Below, one piece after another: positions 41,239 through 48,599 of a DNA stretch of 64,000 nt; positions within the stretch are counted from its first letter, which is position 1, and every line of letters begins with the position of its first letter. A program made the translations under genes and the position numbers. The notes under the pieces were generated by a model. The model saw only the letters and a program-made list of their open reading frames with translations. It was not told the origin of the DNA and did no database searches. Source of the stretch: CAYTKU01 sp964550845 (lineage in GTDB: Bacteria; Patescibacteriota; Patescibacteriia; Magasanikbacterales; UBA922); the NCBI GenBank assembly GCA_964550845.1, contig CAZKAD010000002.1, positions 1-64,000 on the forward strand. Direction: 5' to 3'.

Positions 41239-41685
41239 TTATGCCTTCGACAAATCAGCAAGAAGTTGTTGCTTGGCTTGATCAAACGATTCTTCCATCC
41301 AAAAATCAATATCGGATTGTGCTTCTTCATTTTTTGAATTCAAATAATGTACTTGAATAATAAAAATTGGAGTTGCATGAGAAGGACTAGTAGCAGTGTA
41401 ATCATACGATTTTCGACATTCATGGCGAAGGTACTTTGATTTGGGTATCACAAATTTATCGGCAATGTTGAGAAGATCATATCCCTTCTTTTGTTCTCCT
41501 TTCAAAAACTTATAGAAATCAACTGCCTTTTGTTCAGAGGTAAAGGTAAAATTATACATCGTTTTATCTTTTGTTGCCTCAACTCGATATTCTTTCGATT
41601 CTTTAATCGTCAAGCTAAGATTTTCTAGTGTTCTTAAGTCGGGGAAATCGGTAAATGTAACAAAATTTGAATACTTCGATTCCAT
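41239..41685 (-). CDS. Probable 'SFV' domain family protein
   Basis: 148 residues. SNFVTFTDFPDLRTLENLSL at the start, FTFTSEQKAVDFYKFLKG in the middle and a C-terminal half with IFIIQVHYLNSKNEEAQSD and a terminal helix (SFDQAKQQLLADL) suggest two copies of the small domain seen in the 42311 and 41733 proteins. Similarity is weak. First of three neighbouring minus-strand members. AAAATTGA is 39 bases upstream. Confidence 0.65.
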   Translation of the reverse strand: MESKYSNFVTFTDFPDLRTLENLSLTIKESKEYRVEATKDKTMYNFTFTSEQKAVDFYKFLKGEQKKGYDLLNIADKFVIPKSKYLRHECRKSYDYTATSPSHATPIFIIQVHYLNSKNEEAQSDIDFWMEESFDQAKQQLLADLSKA

Positions 41686-41723
41686 CTTGAAAAGTGTTTA
41701 TAATACTTTCATTCGAAAGGAAA

Positions 41724-41731
41724 TCAATTTT
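41724..41731 (-). promoter_or_regulatory. AAAATTGA motif (minus strand)
   Basis: 39 bases upstream of the ATG at 41685; a CTTTC-ATTC-GAAAG hairpin lies between motif and start. Confidence 0.6.
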
Positions 41732-41732
41732 T

Positions 41733-42248
41733 TTACATCAAAATTCGATGGATTAAATCAAGTGATGTCAAAGCTTCTTCTTTCGTTTTAAAGTTGAGAT
41801 CTGCCGATTGAGCTACTTTTAGATCGTCATTCCATTTAATCCTAATAAGGTATTCAATTTCTTTTTCTTTCTCTTTTTCTTCAACAACTCCAACTCCATT
41901 CGCCTCGACTTGAATCAAGTGGAGTTGGACTGAAGTTACCCATTCTTTTGGAACAAGCAGTCCGCAGAGATTAACAAAATGTTTCGTTTTTTGAGCATTA
42001 TTCCAAGTTTCAATTAAGGTTGCATATAAAGCAGTAATTTCTTCAGTGGATCCAACAATTTGTTTCGCCTTTGGATCCGATTTTAATTTAACGTAGAGAT
42101 ATCTTTGTATAGCATTGGGTCCAAGAGAAATATTTTCGATTTCTTCAATTCGAATGGTTGTAGATTGTTGATATTTTACCGCCGTGACCGACTGATCAAG
42201 TTGAATTGGGAGAGTAATTAAACGTCCTTCGGGACTGGTTAAAGACAT
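41733..42248 (-). CDS. Two-copy 'SFV' domain protein beginning with a palindromic element
   Basis: 171 residues from MSLTSPEGRLITLP at 42248. The first 12 codons are a translated palindromic element (TTTAACCAGTCCCGAAGGAC and GTTTAA, read on the minus strand). Two domain copies follow: TIRIEEIENISL ... TEEITALYATLIETW, and HFVNLCGLLVPKEWVTSVQL ... KTKEEALTSLDLIHRIL, separated by an acidic EEKEKEKE stretch. Function unknown. Confidence 0.7.
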   Translation of the reverse strand: MSLTSPEGRLITLPIQLDQSVTAVKYQQSTTIRIEEIENISLGPNAIQRYLYVKLKSDPKAKQIVGSTEEITALYATLIETWNNAQKTKHFVNLCGLLVPKEWVTSVQLHLIQVEANGVGVVEEKEKEKEIEYLIRIKWNDDLKVAQSADLNFKTKEEALTSLDLIHRILM

Positions 42249-42310
42249 TCTTCTTTTTCTCGTTTCCCCGAAGGGAAAAGAGATCATTTTTTCTTTTTAA
42301 GTTTAAACTT

Positions 42311-42598
42311 TCACAAATTGACTGAAGGAAGATCTTTGTCATCTTCATTGCCTCCGGCTTGGTCACCCCCAGCTTCATCTTCTTCATCACTTTCTTCCTC
42401 TTCCTCATTCAATTGTGATTGAATTGATTCAAATGATTTCTGTGCGGCTTTCAATGTGTCAAATTTGACTGAGACTGTTTGAGAGCTGCAATTTGTGTCA
42501 AGATCGACATCCACTTTGTTCTCCTTTTCATCGAGAGAAACTCTTCGAATCAAATCTCGTCGAACCAGTTGAGTATTGGTGACCGTTACAAATGACAT
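42311..42598 (-). CDS. Small protein of the 'SFV' domain family
   Basis: 95 residues from MSFVTVTNTQLVRRDLI at 42598; AAAATTGA 40 bases upstream (42638-42645) supports this start over 42625. Clear paralog of the 3504 product (SFVRLQDTIVRVDRI), with KFDTLKAAQKSFESIQSQL as the closing helix and an acidic/Gly tail (EEEEESDEEDEAGG). Confidence 0.75.
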   Translation of the reverse strand: MSFVTVTNTQLVRRDLIRRVSLDEKENKVDVDLDTNCSSQTVSVKFDTLKAAQKSFESIQSQLNEEEEESDEEDEAGGDQAGGNEDDKDLPSVNL

Positions 42599-42633
42599 TT
42601 TCTTGATGATTTCATCCGAGATCATACCTAAAT

Positions 42634-44856
42634 TTAATCAATTTTTTCAACGATGTGTTGACCATAAACTTCAAAGTAAACAATTGCTTTACCAATTCCA
42701 GGAGCAGACAAAATCATTACATCATCGGCAAACTCAACCTTCCATTTCGGGTTATTCAATGGTGAGACGGTAATAACTTTGTTTTCGACATGCAACAATA
42801 ATTCACCAGTTGCGTAGTATTCCAATTTTGAATGAGGAATAAACTTATATGAAACGCATGTCGTTCCATCAATGGAAGTATTGAGGCGATATTTCAATCC
42901 GGTAACTTCGCCATCATAGACAAATTTGTAAGGATAAGAGAGCACCGTCTTTCTTTCTTTTGCACTCAACACGAGATGTTCATTTTCAAATGTCAATACA
43001 GCAAGATCGCTGTCGAGATTCTTTGGAGCTTTACCTTCAACAAGACCAAGACCATTTTGTCCATCAGACCATCCAGTTCGAAGTTTATCTTTACCAGTCA
43101 ACACATTTCCTTTTTGGAGATCAGCTTGAATCACTGGATTGTCGATACCAATACCGAGAGTATCATTGAGCACTGAAACTTTTTCTCCGAGATTTCCGAT
43201 TAAAATGTTTCGATCACCTTTGACATTGAATCCGGCTTGATGACCGACGTAGCAACAATCTTCTCCATCCATTCCAATACCAGCTCTTGGACCAAATACT
43301 GCTGAACGTATAATTCTCGAGGCAAAACTTCCGGCTGAATTTCCAAATAGAGCGGCATGTTGGAAAATTTGGTTTTCAGTTCTTCCAGCATCGTGACCAA
43401 AAATGGCCACGTCAAAAGAATCAACTCCATCGGGAATATTTGGATAAGCAGCACCAGCAAAGTTTCCCATCACAAGTATCTTTTTTGGCTCATTGCCAAA
43501 GTTTTGATTTTGACCAGCAAATAAACCAATTCCAATATCACCATCAATTTTACCACTCGCTCCAGAGAAACATCCTTCACCAAGTGCAATTCCATTTTTA
43601 CCTCGCAATCTTAATTTATTTCCAATTCCAATTGTGTTATCAAGATGTTCGCAAATCTCAGGTCCTTCACCAACTAAAATATTTCCACTTCCGATCAAAC
43701 CTCTACCTTGACCTTTACCAGCTAGAATATTTCGAGATCCGCTTGCACCTTGTCCAGCAAATGCTGCAATCGCAACATTATCATCACCAGTCATATCTTG
43801 ACCAGCAGAAGATCCCATTAAATTGTTGTTCGCTCCATTCATTCCAGCTCCAGCAAGCTTACCCATCATGTTGTTGAAAACTCCACTACCTGACATACCC
43901 GCTTCAGATCCAATAATTACTTCGGAAGATTCGAAATAATATCGGAAAGCACCTGCTCGATCACCAATAATCACATCTCCACTCCAGAAACCTGACATTT
44001 CACTGGCCGCACGAGGTCCAATCACTGTTGCACGAATTCCTGCTCCCTTATTACCTGCATAAGCTCCGGCTACAACAGATTCTGAAACATTTGTCGCTTC
44101 TTCGAGAACGTGTGATCCGAGACCAAGATTATGAATTGCTACAATTGAAGCTTTCATCTTGGCAGCGGCGTGATTACCCATATAAACAGACTCAAAATGA
44201 TTGCCCTCCATTTTTTCACCAGCTTTGCTGCCCTGAATTAAAATATCAATAAATGTTCCTGAACATTCACGCATTACTTCTCGACCAATCATCGAGTTTG
44301 AATTTGATAATGCATTCGATAAACCTTCCGCAGCCTTGATACCAATTCCAATGTTATAATTTCCTGCGACACGATATAAACTTCTCTGTCCCATTGCTAA
44401 ATTCAATTCGGTCACATCACAATCACCCATTGATTCTGTACCAAGTGCAATCGAGTCTCCAATTGCACTGGCAGATTTCATTGCTCCTGCACCTGCGGCA
44501 AGGAGATTATTTGCTTCAATGATTCCACGACCTACACCTCTTCCAAAGAAGAGTAAATCTGTACCAAATGTCAATTCTTCTCCACAATCTTCTCCAAGAA
44601 TCACTGAACCTGGAAGTTCGGGTTTAAGTTTTGATCCAATTACAATACCTCGTTGCTTGTCGACTTGAATATTCTTCGGAAGCGTCTGAAGAATTCCATT
44701 CCCGAAACAAAACTCTCCATTCTCATAAAAAAGAAATCCTCCAGTGCCTTTATTCTTTGAATCTTCAAGATAGAGACCGATTTTATCGGCCCATTTTAAG
44801 TCTAGTCTTGACTGGTTCTCACAAAGTGCAATTGAACCTTGTATCCTCGTATACAT
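42634..44856 (-). CDS. Beta-roll fibre/adhesin-like protein
   Basis: 740 residues from ATG 44856. Residues ~70-570 consist of irregular ~14-30 residue repeats with N-x-x-G/A-x-G-x-x-A-G patterns (GANNNLMGSSAGQDMTGDDN, GSRNILAGKGQGRGLIGSGN, GIGNKLRLRGKNGIALGEG). These resemble the left-handed beta-roll heads of trimeric autotransporter adhesins (YadA, Hep/Hag) and the shafts of phage tail fibres. The C-terminal ~130 residues are a different, beta-rich domain (YPYKFVYDGEVTGLKYRL ... IVYFEVYGQHIVEKID), probably for trimerisation or binding. It is likely a virion surface fibre that contacts the host. No signal peptide. Confidence 0.75.
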   Translation of the reverse strand: MYTRIQGSIALCENQSRLDLKWADKIGLYLEDSKNKGTGGFLFYENGEFCFGNGILQTLPKNIQVDKQRGIVIGSKLKPELPGSVILGEDCGEELTFGTDLLFFGRGVGRGIIEANNLLAAGAGAMKSASAIGDSIALGTESMGDCDVTELNLAMGQRSLYRVAGNYNIGIGIKAAEGLSNALSNSNSMIGREVMRECSGTFIDILIQGSKAGEKMEGNHFESVYMGNHAAAKMKASIVAIHNLGLGSHVLEEATNVSESVVAGAYAGNKGAGIRATVIGPRAASEMSGFWSGDVIIGDRAGAFRYYFESSEVIIGSEAGMSGSGVFNNMMGKLAGAGMNGANNNLMGSSAGQDMTGDDNVAIAAFAGQGASGSRNILAGKGQGRGLIGSGNILVGEGPEICEHLDNTIGIGNKLRLRGKNGIALGEGCFSGASGKIDGDIGIGLFAGQNQNFGNEPKKILVMGNFAGAAYPNIPDGVDSFDVAIFGHDAGRTENQIFQHAALFGNSAGSFASRIIRSAVFGPRAGIGMDGEDCCYVGHQAGFNVKGDRNILIGNLGEKVSVLNDTLGIGIDNPVIQADLQKGNVLTGKDKLRTGWSDGQNGLGLVEGKAPKNLDSDLAVLTFENEHLVLSAKERKTVLSYPYKFVYDGEVTGLKYRLNTSIDGTTCVSYKFIPHSKLEYYATGELLLHVENKVITVSPLNNPKWKVEFADDVMILSAPGIGKAIVYFEVYGQHIVEKID
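42638..42645 (-). promoter_or_regulatory. AAAATTGA motif inside the 3' end of the upstream gene
   Basis: TCAATTTT on the plus strand, overlapping the last codons of the fibre-like gene and 40 bases from the ATG at 42598. Confidence 0.55.
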
Positions 44857-44905
44857 TCTTTTCTGGTTGAAGGAAAAAAGATTTTTTCCGAATTGGAATG
44901 AAAAC

Positions 44906-44930
44906 TTTTGAGATCCACGGGATCTCAAAA
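44906..44930. repeat. Perfect hairpin between two minus-strand genes
   Basis: TTTTGAGATCC-ACG-GGATCTCAAAA, 11-bp stem, 8 bases beyond the F-box gene stop (44939) and 50 upstream of the fibre gene start. Probable 3' hairpin of the F-box gene. Confidence 0.6.
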
Positions 44931-44938
44931 TTGATTGA

Positions 44939-45679
44939 TTATATTCGTTGAGGTTGCCCCTGTATTCCAGAAAAATGAAGCTGCTTAAATTTACATCTTG
45001 GAAAAATCGATAAATTAGCCGGTTTATTTATCGCTTCAATCAACCGGAGTCGGGGAGAATTAACAGTCCATCCCTCTTCAATCGCTCCTCCCACTGAAAG
45101 ATGTGTTAAATTGGGTAAGCGAAAACATTTGTAGTTTAACAGAGAAATAAAAGATGTATTTTCCCAAATCGAAAGTTGTTCAAGTTTTTGACATTCTTCA
45201 AGACCTATCAGATTGACATAATTAACTCCTCCTCGTATTTGAACAGAAATTAGCTCGGGAAACAAATTCCATTTCCCATCTATCTGAGAATTGCTCAAAG
45301 ATAGATGTTGAATATTACAATGAAAATGGAATGATAAATATGGTTCAAATGACAAAGTAAACAACGATGATTCGAAAAGATTAACTCGAGAAGGCAATTT
45401 AGAAATATATTGAAGGATATTTCCACAATGATGGATATTTGCTTCTTTAAGCCAACGCTGTTGATTTAAGATTTTAAAATCCTGCTCACGTTTGACCACA
45501 ATCTTCGACAACCAAATAATCTCCTTTTGAAGCGCAGCGAACCGGCGACAAGAAGTAAGAAAAGAAAATAAATCTCTTGACGAAAGAAAAGTAAGAAGAT
45601 ATACGAGCAAATCGTCAGGAAAATTAAGTAAACTTCGAATCTGCCCGGATCGCACATTGGTTGTCTGAATAAATTCCAT
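44939..45679 (-). CDS. F-box protein
   Basis: 246 residues. LNFPDDLLVYLLTFLSSRDL followed by FLTSCRRFAAL (residues ~18-57) is an F-box, which docks to SKP1 in SCF ubiquitin ligases. The rest has leucine-rich-repeat-like segments (NIQHLSLSNSQIDGKW, LEQLSIWENTSF, LTHLSVGGAIEEG) that could bind a substrate. Giant viruses often carry many F-box proteins, probably to redirect host ubiquitylation. A hairpin overlaps the start codon. Confidence 0.85.
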   Translation of the reverse strand: MEFIQTTNVRSGQIRSLLNFPDDLLVYLLTFLSSRDLFSFLTSCRRFAALQKEIIWLSKIVVKREQDFKILNQQRWLKEANIHHCGNILQYISKLPSRVNLFESSLFTLSFEPYLSFHFHCNIQHLSLSNSQIDGKWNLFPELISVQIRGGVNYVNLIGLEECQKLEQLSIWENTSFISLLNYKCFRLPNLTHLSVGGAIEEGWTVNSPRLRLIEAINKPANLSIFPRCKFKQLHFSGIQGQPQRI

Positions 45680-45715
45680 CTTCTTTCTCCGATTGAGAAA
45701 GAAGAGATCAATTTT
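45679..45715 (-). promoter_or_regulatory. AAAATTGA followed by a hairpin overlapping the start codon
   Basis: On the minus strand: AAAATTGA (45708-45715), then the stem TCTTCTTTCTC/GAGAAAGAAGA (45679-45705, loop 5), whose last bases are part of the ATG at 45679. Motif to ATG is 29 bases, so nearly the entire leader is the hairpin. Confidence 0.65.
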
Positions 45716-45720
45716 TATTT

Positions 45721-45840
45721 AAACGTCTTTCGGACTGGTTAAACGTCTTTCGGACTGGTTAAACGTCTTTCGGACTTTCTGAATTGGTTAAACGTCTTTC
45801 GGACTTTCTGAATTGGTTAAACGTCTTTTAGTCCAATTAA
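45721..45840. repeat. Tandem array of palindromic elements abutting a start codon
   Basis: Two 20-base units AAACGTCTTTCGGACTGGTT, two 29-base units with TTCTGAATTGGTT after GGACT, and a terminal unit with GTCTTTTAGTCC ending AATTAAATG at the start codon of the 45841 gene. Shows both short and long forms of the element in one array. Confidence 0.9.
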
Positions 45841-46569
45841 ATGGCTCAGTCATCTTCGCCGTTCGAGGGAATTATTAAACTTCCTTCTGATATGGGCAAT
45901 TGGATATCGTCTCTTGATAATTCAGAAACAAAGGAGTTGCTTGCTTATTTCGAAGATCATCTTAAAGAAGATCAGACAATTTTTCATCTTCGAGATCTTC
46001 TTAAGAAATATGGAATTGATTCGAAAGAATGTGAACACGTTCAATTGTCTGGAAAAAGAAGATGGGACCTGTTGCTCTCCTTTTTCAAACCACGAGGGAT
46101 TCAGGTCAATAAAGATGGCTTCTCATTTACCTGGGATTACAAAGAGTTTCAAAAAGAATCTTTGTATACATCATTAAATGAATTTCGTAAAAGTTGGATT
46201 CGAAGAGTCTTACAAATCTTTCATGGAAAATGGATTTCTCCAACTGTTTGCACTCTTTCCTTCCATCAGCAAAAGTCAACTAAAATTCTTTTAATCGGGA
46301 CAAATCCTATTCTTCGAGATGTACTTCATCAATTTAGTTACTCCTTTCATGAAGTTTCAAATGGTCCACTTGCACTCGAAAAGATAAAAAGAGACGTATA
46401 CACGCATATTTTTATCCAGCATCCTTTGCCTGTTTTATCTGGGAAAGAACTGGAAAAGAAAATTCAAGAGATTTGTCCAGCTAAGATTATCTTTATTGGG
46501 CAAACACAAGAATTTCCAAATATGATCACGAAGACGCATCCGGATCAAATACTTAAAGTTCTTCAATAA
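45841..46569 (+). CDS. Hypothetical protein with a degenerate receiver-like C-terminus
   Basis: 242 residues. The N-terminal ~140 residues are helical and basic with no known domain. The last ~100 (TKILLIGTNPILRDVLHQF ... YTHIFIQHPLPVLSGKELE ... AKIIFIGQ) follow the pattern of response-regulator receiver domains: beta1-ILLI, a central hydrophobic strand, LPxxxG after the phospho-acceptor site, then an IIFIG strand. The usual Asp before LP is replaced (QHPLP), and the acidic pair after beta1 is missing, so it cannot be phosphorylated. A fold call from pattern only. Confidence 0.6.
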   Translation: MAQSSSPFEGIIKLPSDMGNWISSLDNSETKELLAYFEDHLKEDQTIFHLRDLLKKYGIDSKECEHVQLSGKRRWDLLLSFFKPRGIQVNKDGFSFTWDYKEFQKESLYTSLNEFRKSWIRRVLQIFHGKWISPTVCTLSFHQQKSTKILLIGTNPILRDVLHQFSYSFHEVSNGPLALEKIKRDVYTHIFIQHPLPVLSGKELEKKIQEICPAKIIFIGQTQEFPNMITKTHPDQILKVLQ

Positions 46570-47110
46570 TTTCATCTGGAAACTCGTCTTCATATTCGGA
46601 ATAATGTTCATTTTCTTCTTGAGTCGAATCAAAATGAATTACTTCTGAATCATCATGTTCAGTTGATTCAAACAAAGCAGCAAGAACGATATTCATCACT
46701 TCTTGCACTTCTCTCACTCGATCTTCTTCAATAAACTCGAAAGAGAGTCGTTCTTGTTCTCGTTTGATCTCTTCCTGATGAAATTTCTCTGCGAGTTTCA
46801 TTCTTGCTTCGTAGATTGGAGAAATTTTAATACTCACGCGACAATATGGACATTCTCGCTTTCCTGAATGAATAATGCATTCTGGGCAAACCCAGTGTTG
46901 ACATGGTTGTAAAGGTTGCCAATATTTATACATTGTCGAAAGACAAATAGGACATTCACGTGGACGATCGAATTTATGACTTCGATGTTGGTAACATTCA
47001 TAGCTACCGAACTTAACTCTGTGACGACAATAACGATTTTTATTTATTAGATAATGGGAACATTCCCTATTATCTTTTTGAGGAATATCTCGTGCCTCAA
47101 TAGCTGTCAT
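46553..47110 (-). CDS. RING finger protein
   Basis: 185 residues. An N-terminal Cys/His cluster (CSHYLINKNRYCRHRV, CYQHRSHK) is followed by a RING finger CPICLSTMYKYWQ ... CQHWVCPECI ... CPYCR (~55-100), the catalytic module of E3 ubiquitin ligases. The C-terminal half is helical and strongly acidic. Convergent with the 45841 gene, overlapping by 17 bases. Together with the F-box and RING-H2 genes it points to manipulation of host ubiquitylation. Confidence 0.88.
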   Translation of the reverse strand: MTAIEARDIPQKDNRECSHYLINKNRYCRHRVKFGSYECYQHRSHKFDRPRECPICLSTMYKYWQPLQPCQHWVCPECIIHSGKRECPYCRVSIKISPIYEARMKLAEKFHQEEIKREQERLSFEFIEEDRVREVQEVMNIVLAALFESTEHDDSEVIHFDSTQEENEHYSEYEDEFPDEIIEEL

Positions 47111-47261
47111 TTTTTAACAGGTAGTCAAAAGTCTAATCTTTTGGAGAACGTTGAACTAATCCTATTTAGATTAGTTTTGACGATGCAAAAAAGCTGAAAT
47201 TTAATTTTTTGAAAAGAAGATAAATTAAATTTTCCTCTAAAAAGACTCTTTGAAAACGGAG

Positions 47262-47750
47262 ATGGAAGACGATGAATATAACGAAGATTATCTACAACCG
47301 AAATATGGAGTTGAATTCCGAGATCTTGAGCGACTCGGACCAGCTCAAAAAGGTCAGGCCGAAGTCATCATCGACTCGATACATTCCGGAGAGAAACTTG
47401 CCAATATTTATCGGAAAGCTGCTCAGCAAGGATTTTCGATGGAAGATACAGTTAAAACATTGGTTGGACTTTATTATAATACTTTTGGTGGAGACAAAGG
47501 ATTTTTGATTCCGTTCTCATCTATTTCAGAAGGTCTCCAGAAAATAGATCGAATTCAATTCAAGAATCCGATTGCTCTCACAATTGGTGTAAAGATCCTT
47601 GATTCATCTTTGACTCTTCAAGCTTCAAGAATTGACGCACTCTGGTTGACTCAACGAGCCCTACTTCAAGACGAAAATATCCAGAAGGCCGATGTAATTC
47701 GATATGCGAAATTGTGGCAAAAGATTTTAATTCGAAATGAAAATAAATGA
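47262..47750 (+). CDS. Hypothetical protein
   Basis: 162 residues from ATG 47262 (MEDDEYNEDYLQPKYG); the reading frame reaches a TTG at 47250. Acidic N-terminus, then helical segments (KGQAEVIIDSIHSGEKLANI, MEDTVKTLVGLYYNTFGG, ALWLTQRALLQDENI). No family recognised. 24 bases separate it from the next plus-strand gene, suggesting co-transcription. Confidence 0.65.
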   Translation: MEDDEYNEDYLQPKYGVEFRDLERLGPAQKGQAEVIIDSIHSGEKLANIYRKAAQQGFSMEDTVKTLVGLYYNTFGGDKGFLIPFSSISEGLQKIDRIQFKNPIALTIGVKILDSSLTLQASRIDALWLTQRALLQDENIQKADVIRYAKLWQKILIRNENK

Positions 47751-47773
47751 TTTTTTTCATTTTGAATTAAAAC

Positions 47774-47980
47774 ATGTCTCCGTTGGTTATTGCAATCGTC
47801 ATCTTGGCAATTTTGTTGCTGCTTTTTCTGGCCCAAAGGGCTGGTTATATTAATTTTGCCCCCGTGGCCGTAGTTCCTCCGGTGGTTGCGCCAGTGAATC
47901 CTTCACCTGCAGGTCCTGTAGCCCCGCAAAAGGCTTCGGCTGAACTTCGCGTTCCGAAACCATTTGCTTTCCTCTATTAA
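47774..47980 (+). CDS. Small Pro-rich membrane protein
   Basis: 68 residues: a hydrophobic helix at 3-20 (PLVIAIVILAILLLLFLA) and a Pro/Val/Ala-rich remainder (VVPPVVAPVNPSPAGP). Looks like a signal-anchored peptide with a stiff extended tail. GC-richer than its neighbours. Unknown function. Confidence 0.65.
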   Translation: MSPLVIAIVILAILLLLFLAQRAGYINFAPVAVVPPVVAPVNPSPAGPVAPQKASAELRVPKPFAFLY

Positions 47981-48052
47981 TTTTAAAGATAAAATGATTT
48001 GAAAGAGATTACTCTTTCAAAAAGAGATCTCTCTTTCGAAAAAAAGAAGAGA

Positions 48053-48547
48053 ATGGGTTGCATTTCAACGAAATTGATTGCTTCACCTCCACCACGAAAA
48101 GAAGTGGAACAACCGATTGTTGATGGAAAGCAAAATGAAGGTAAAAATGTTGATCTTGAACAACTCCGCTATGAGAATACAACCTCTTTCTTGCCAAGAT
48201 TTACGTCTGGAAAAATTGTCAAAGTTTATGACGCTGATACATTTTGGATTGCAACTTATTGTAATGGTGTACCAGCTCGATTTCGTTTGCGGCTTGCAGG
48301 AGTTGATACGCCTGAGATTAAATCAAAAGATCCTCAGATTAAGGCTAAAGCCATTTTTGCTCGAGATCAAGTCCGAGCCCGTATTCTTAATCGAATCGTT
48401 CAAGTTGAAATACTTCCCGAGATTGAGAAATTTGGGCGTCTTTTAGCCAGAGTCTCAGATTCGATGGGATCAATTAATGACTGGTTGATTTCATCTGGAA
48501 TGGCCAAACCTTATTTTGGAGGGACCAAAGAGAGTTTTGAAGAATAA
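48053..48547 (+). CDS. Staphylococcal-nuclease-like protein, predicted lipid anchor
   Basis: 164 residues from MGCISTKLIASPP at 48053. G2-C3 followed by S5-T6 fits dual N-myristoylation and palmitoylation, which is why this ATG is chosen over the upstream frame. Residues ~55-155 are an SNase domain: GKIVKVYDADTFWIA, FRLRLAGVDTPEIK (catalytic Arg and Asp/Glu), KAKAIFARDQVR and FGRLLARV (second catalytic Arg). It should be a calcium-dependent nuclease attached to a membrane; anchoring is inference. Confidence 0.85.
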   Translation: MGCISTKLIASPPPRKEVEQPIVDGKQNEGKNVDLEQLRYENTTSFLPRFTSGKIVKVYDADTFWIATYCNGVPARFRLRLAGVDTPEIKSKDPQIKAKAIFARDQVRARILNRIVQVEILPEIEKFGRLLARVSDSMGSINDWLISSGMAKPYFGGTKESFEE

Positions 48548-48581
48548 AATGATTTTGATTGTTTAATGATGATCAAAACAA

Positions 48582-48599
48582 CCATTTCATGAAAAATGG
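48582..48599. repeat. Small palindrome containing a start codon
   Basis: CCATTT-CATGAA-AAATGG; the ATG at 48596 is in the right arm. Confidence 0.45.

Noticed and set aside
43440..43877. Plus-strand open frame of 145 codons inside the fibre gene
   Set aside because: Gln/His/Tyr-rich composition is what the antisense of a Gly/Asn/Ala repeat protein gives; the minus-strand fibre gene explains the region.
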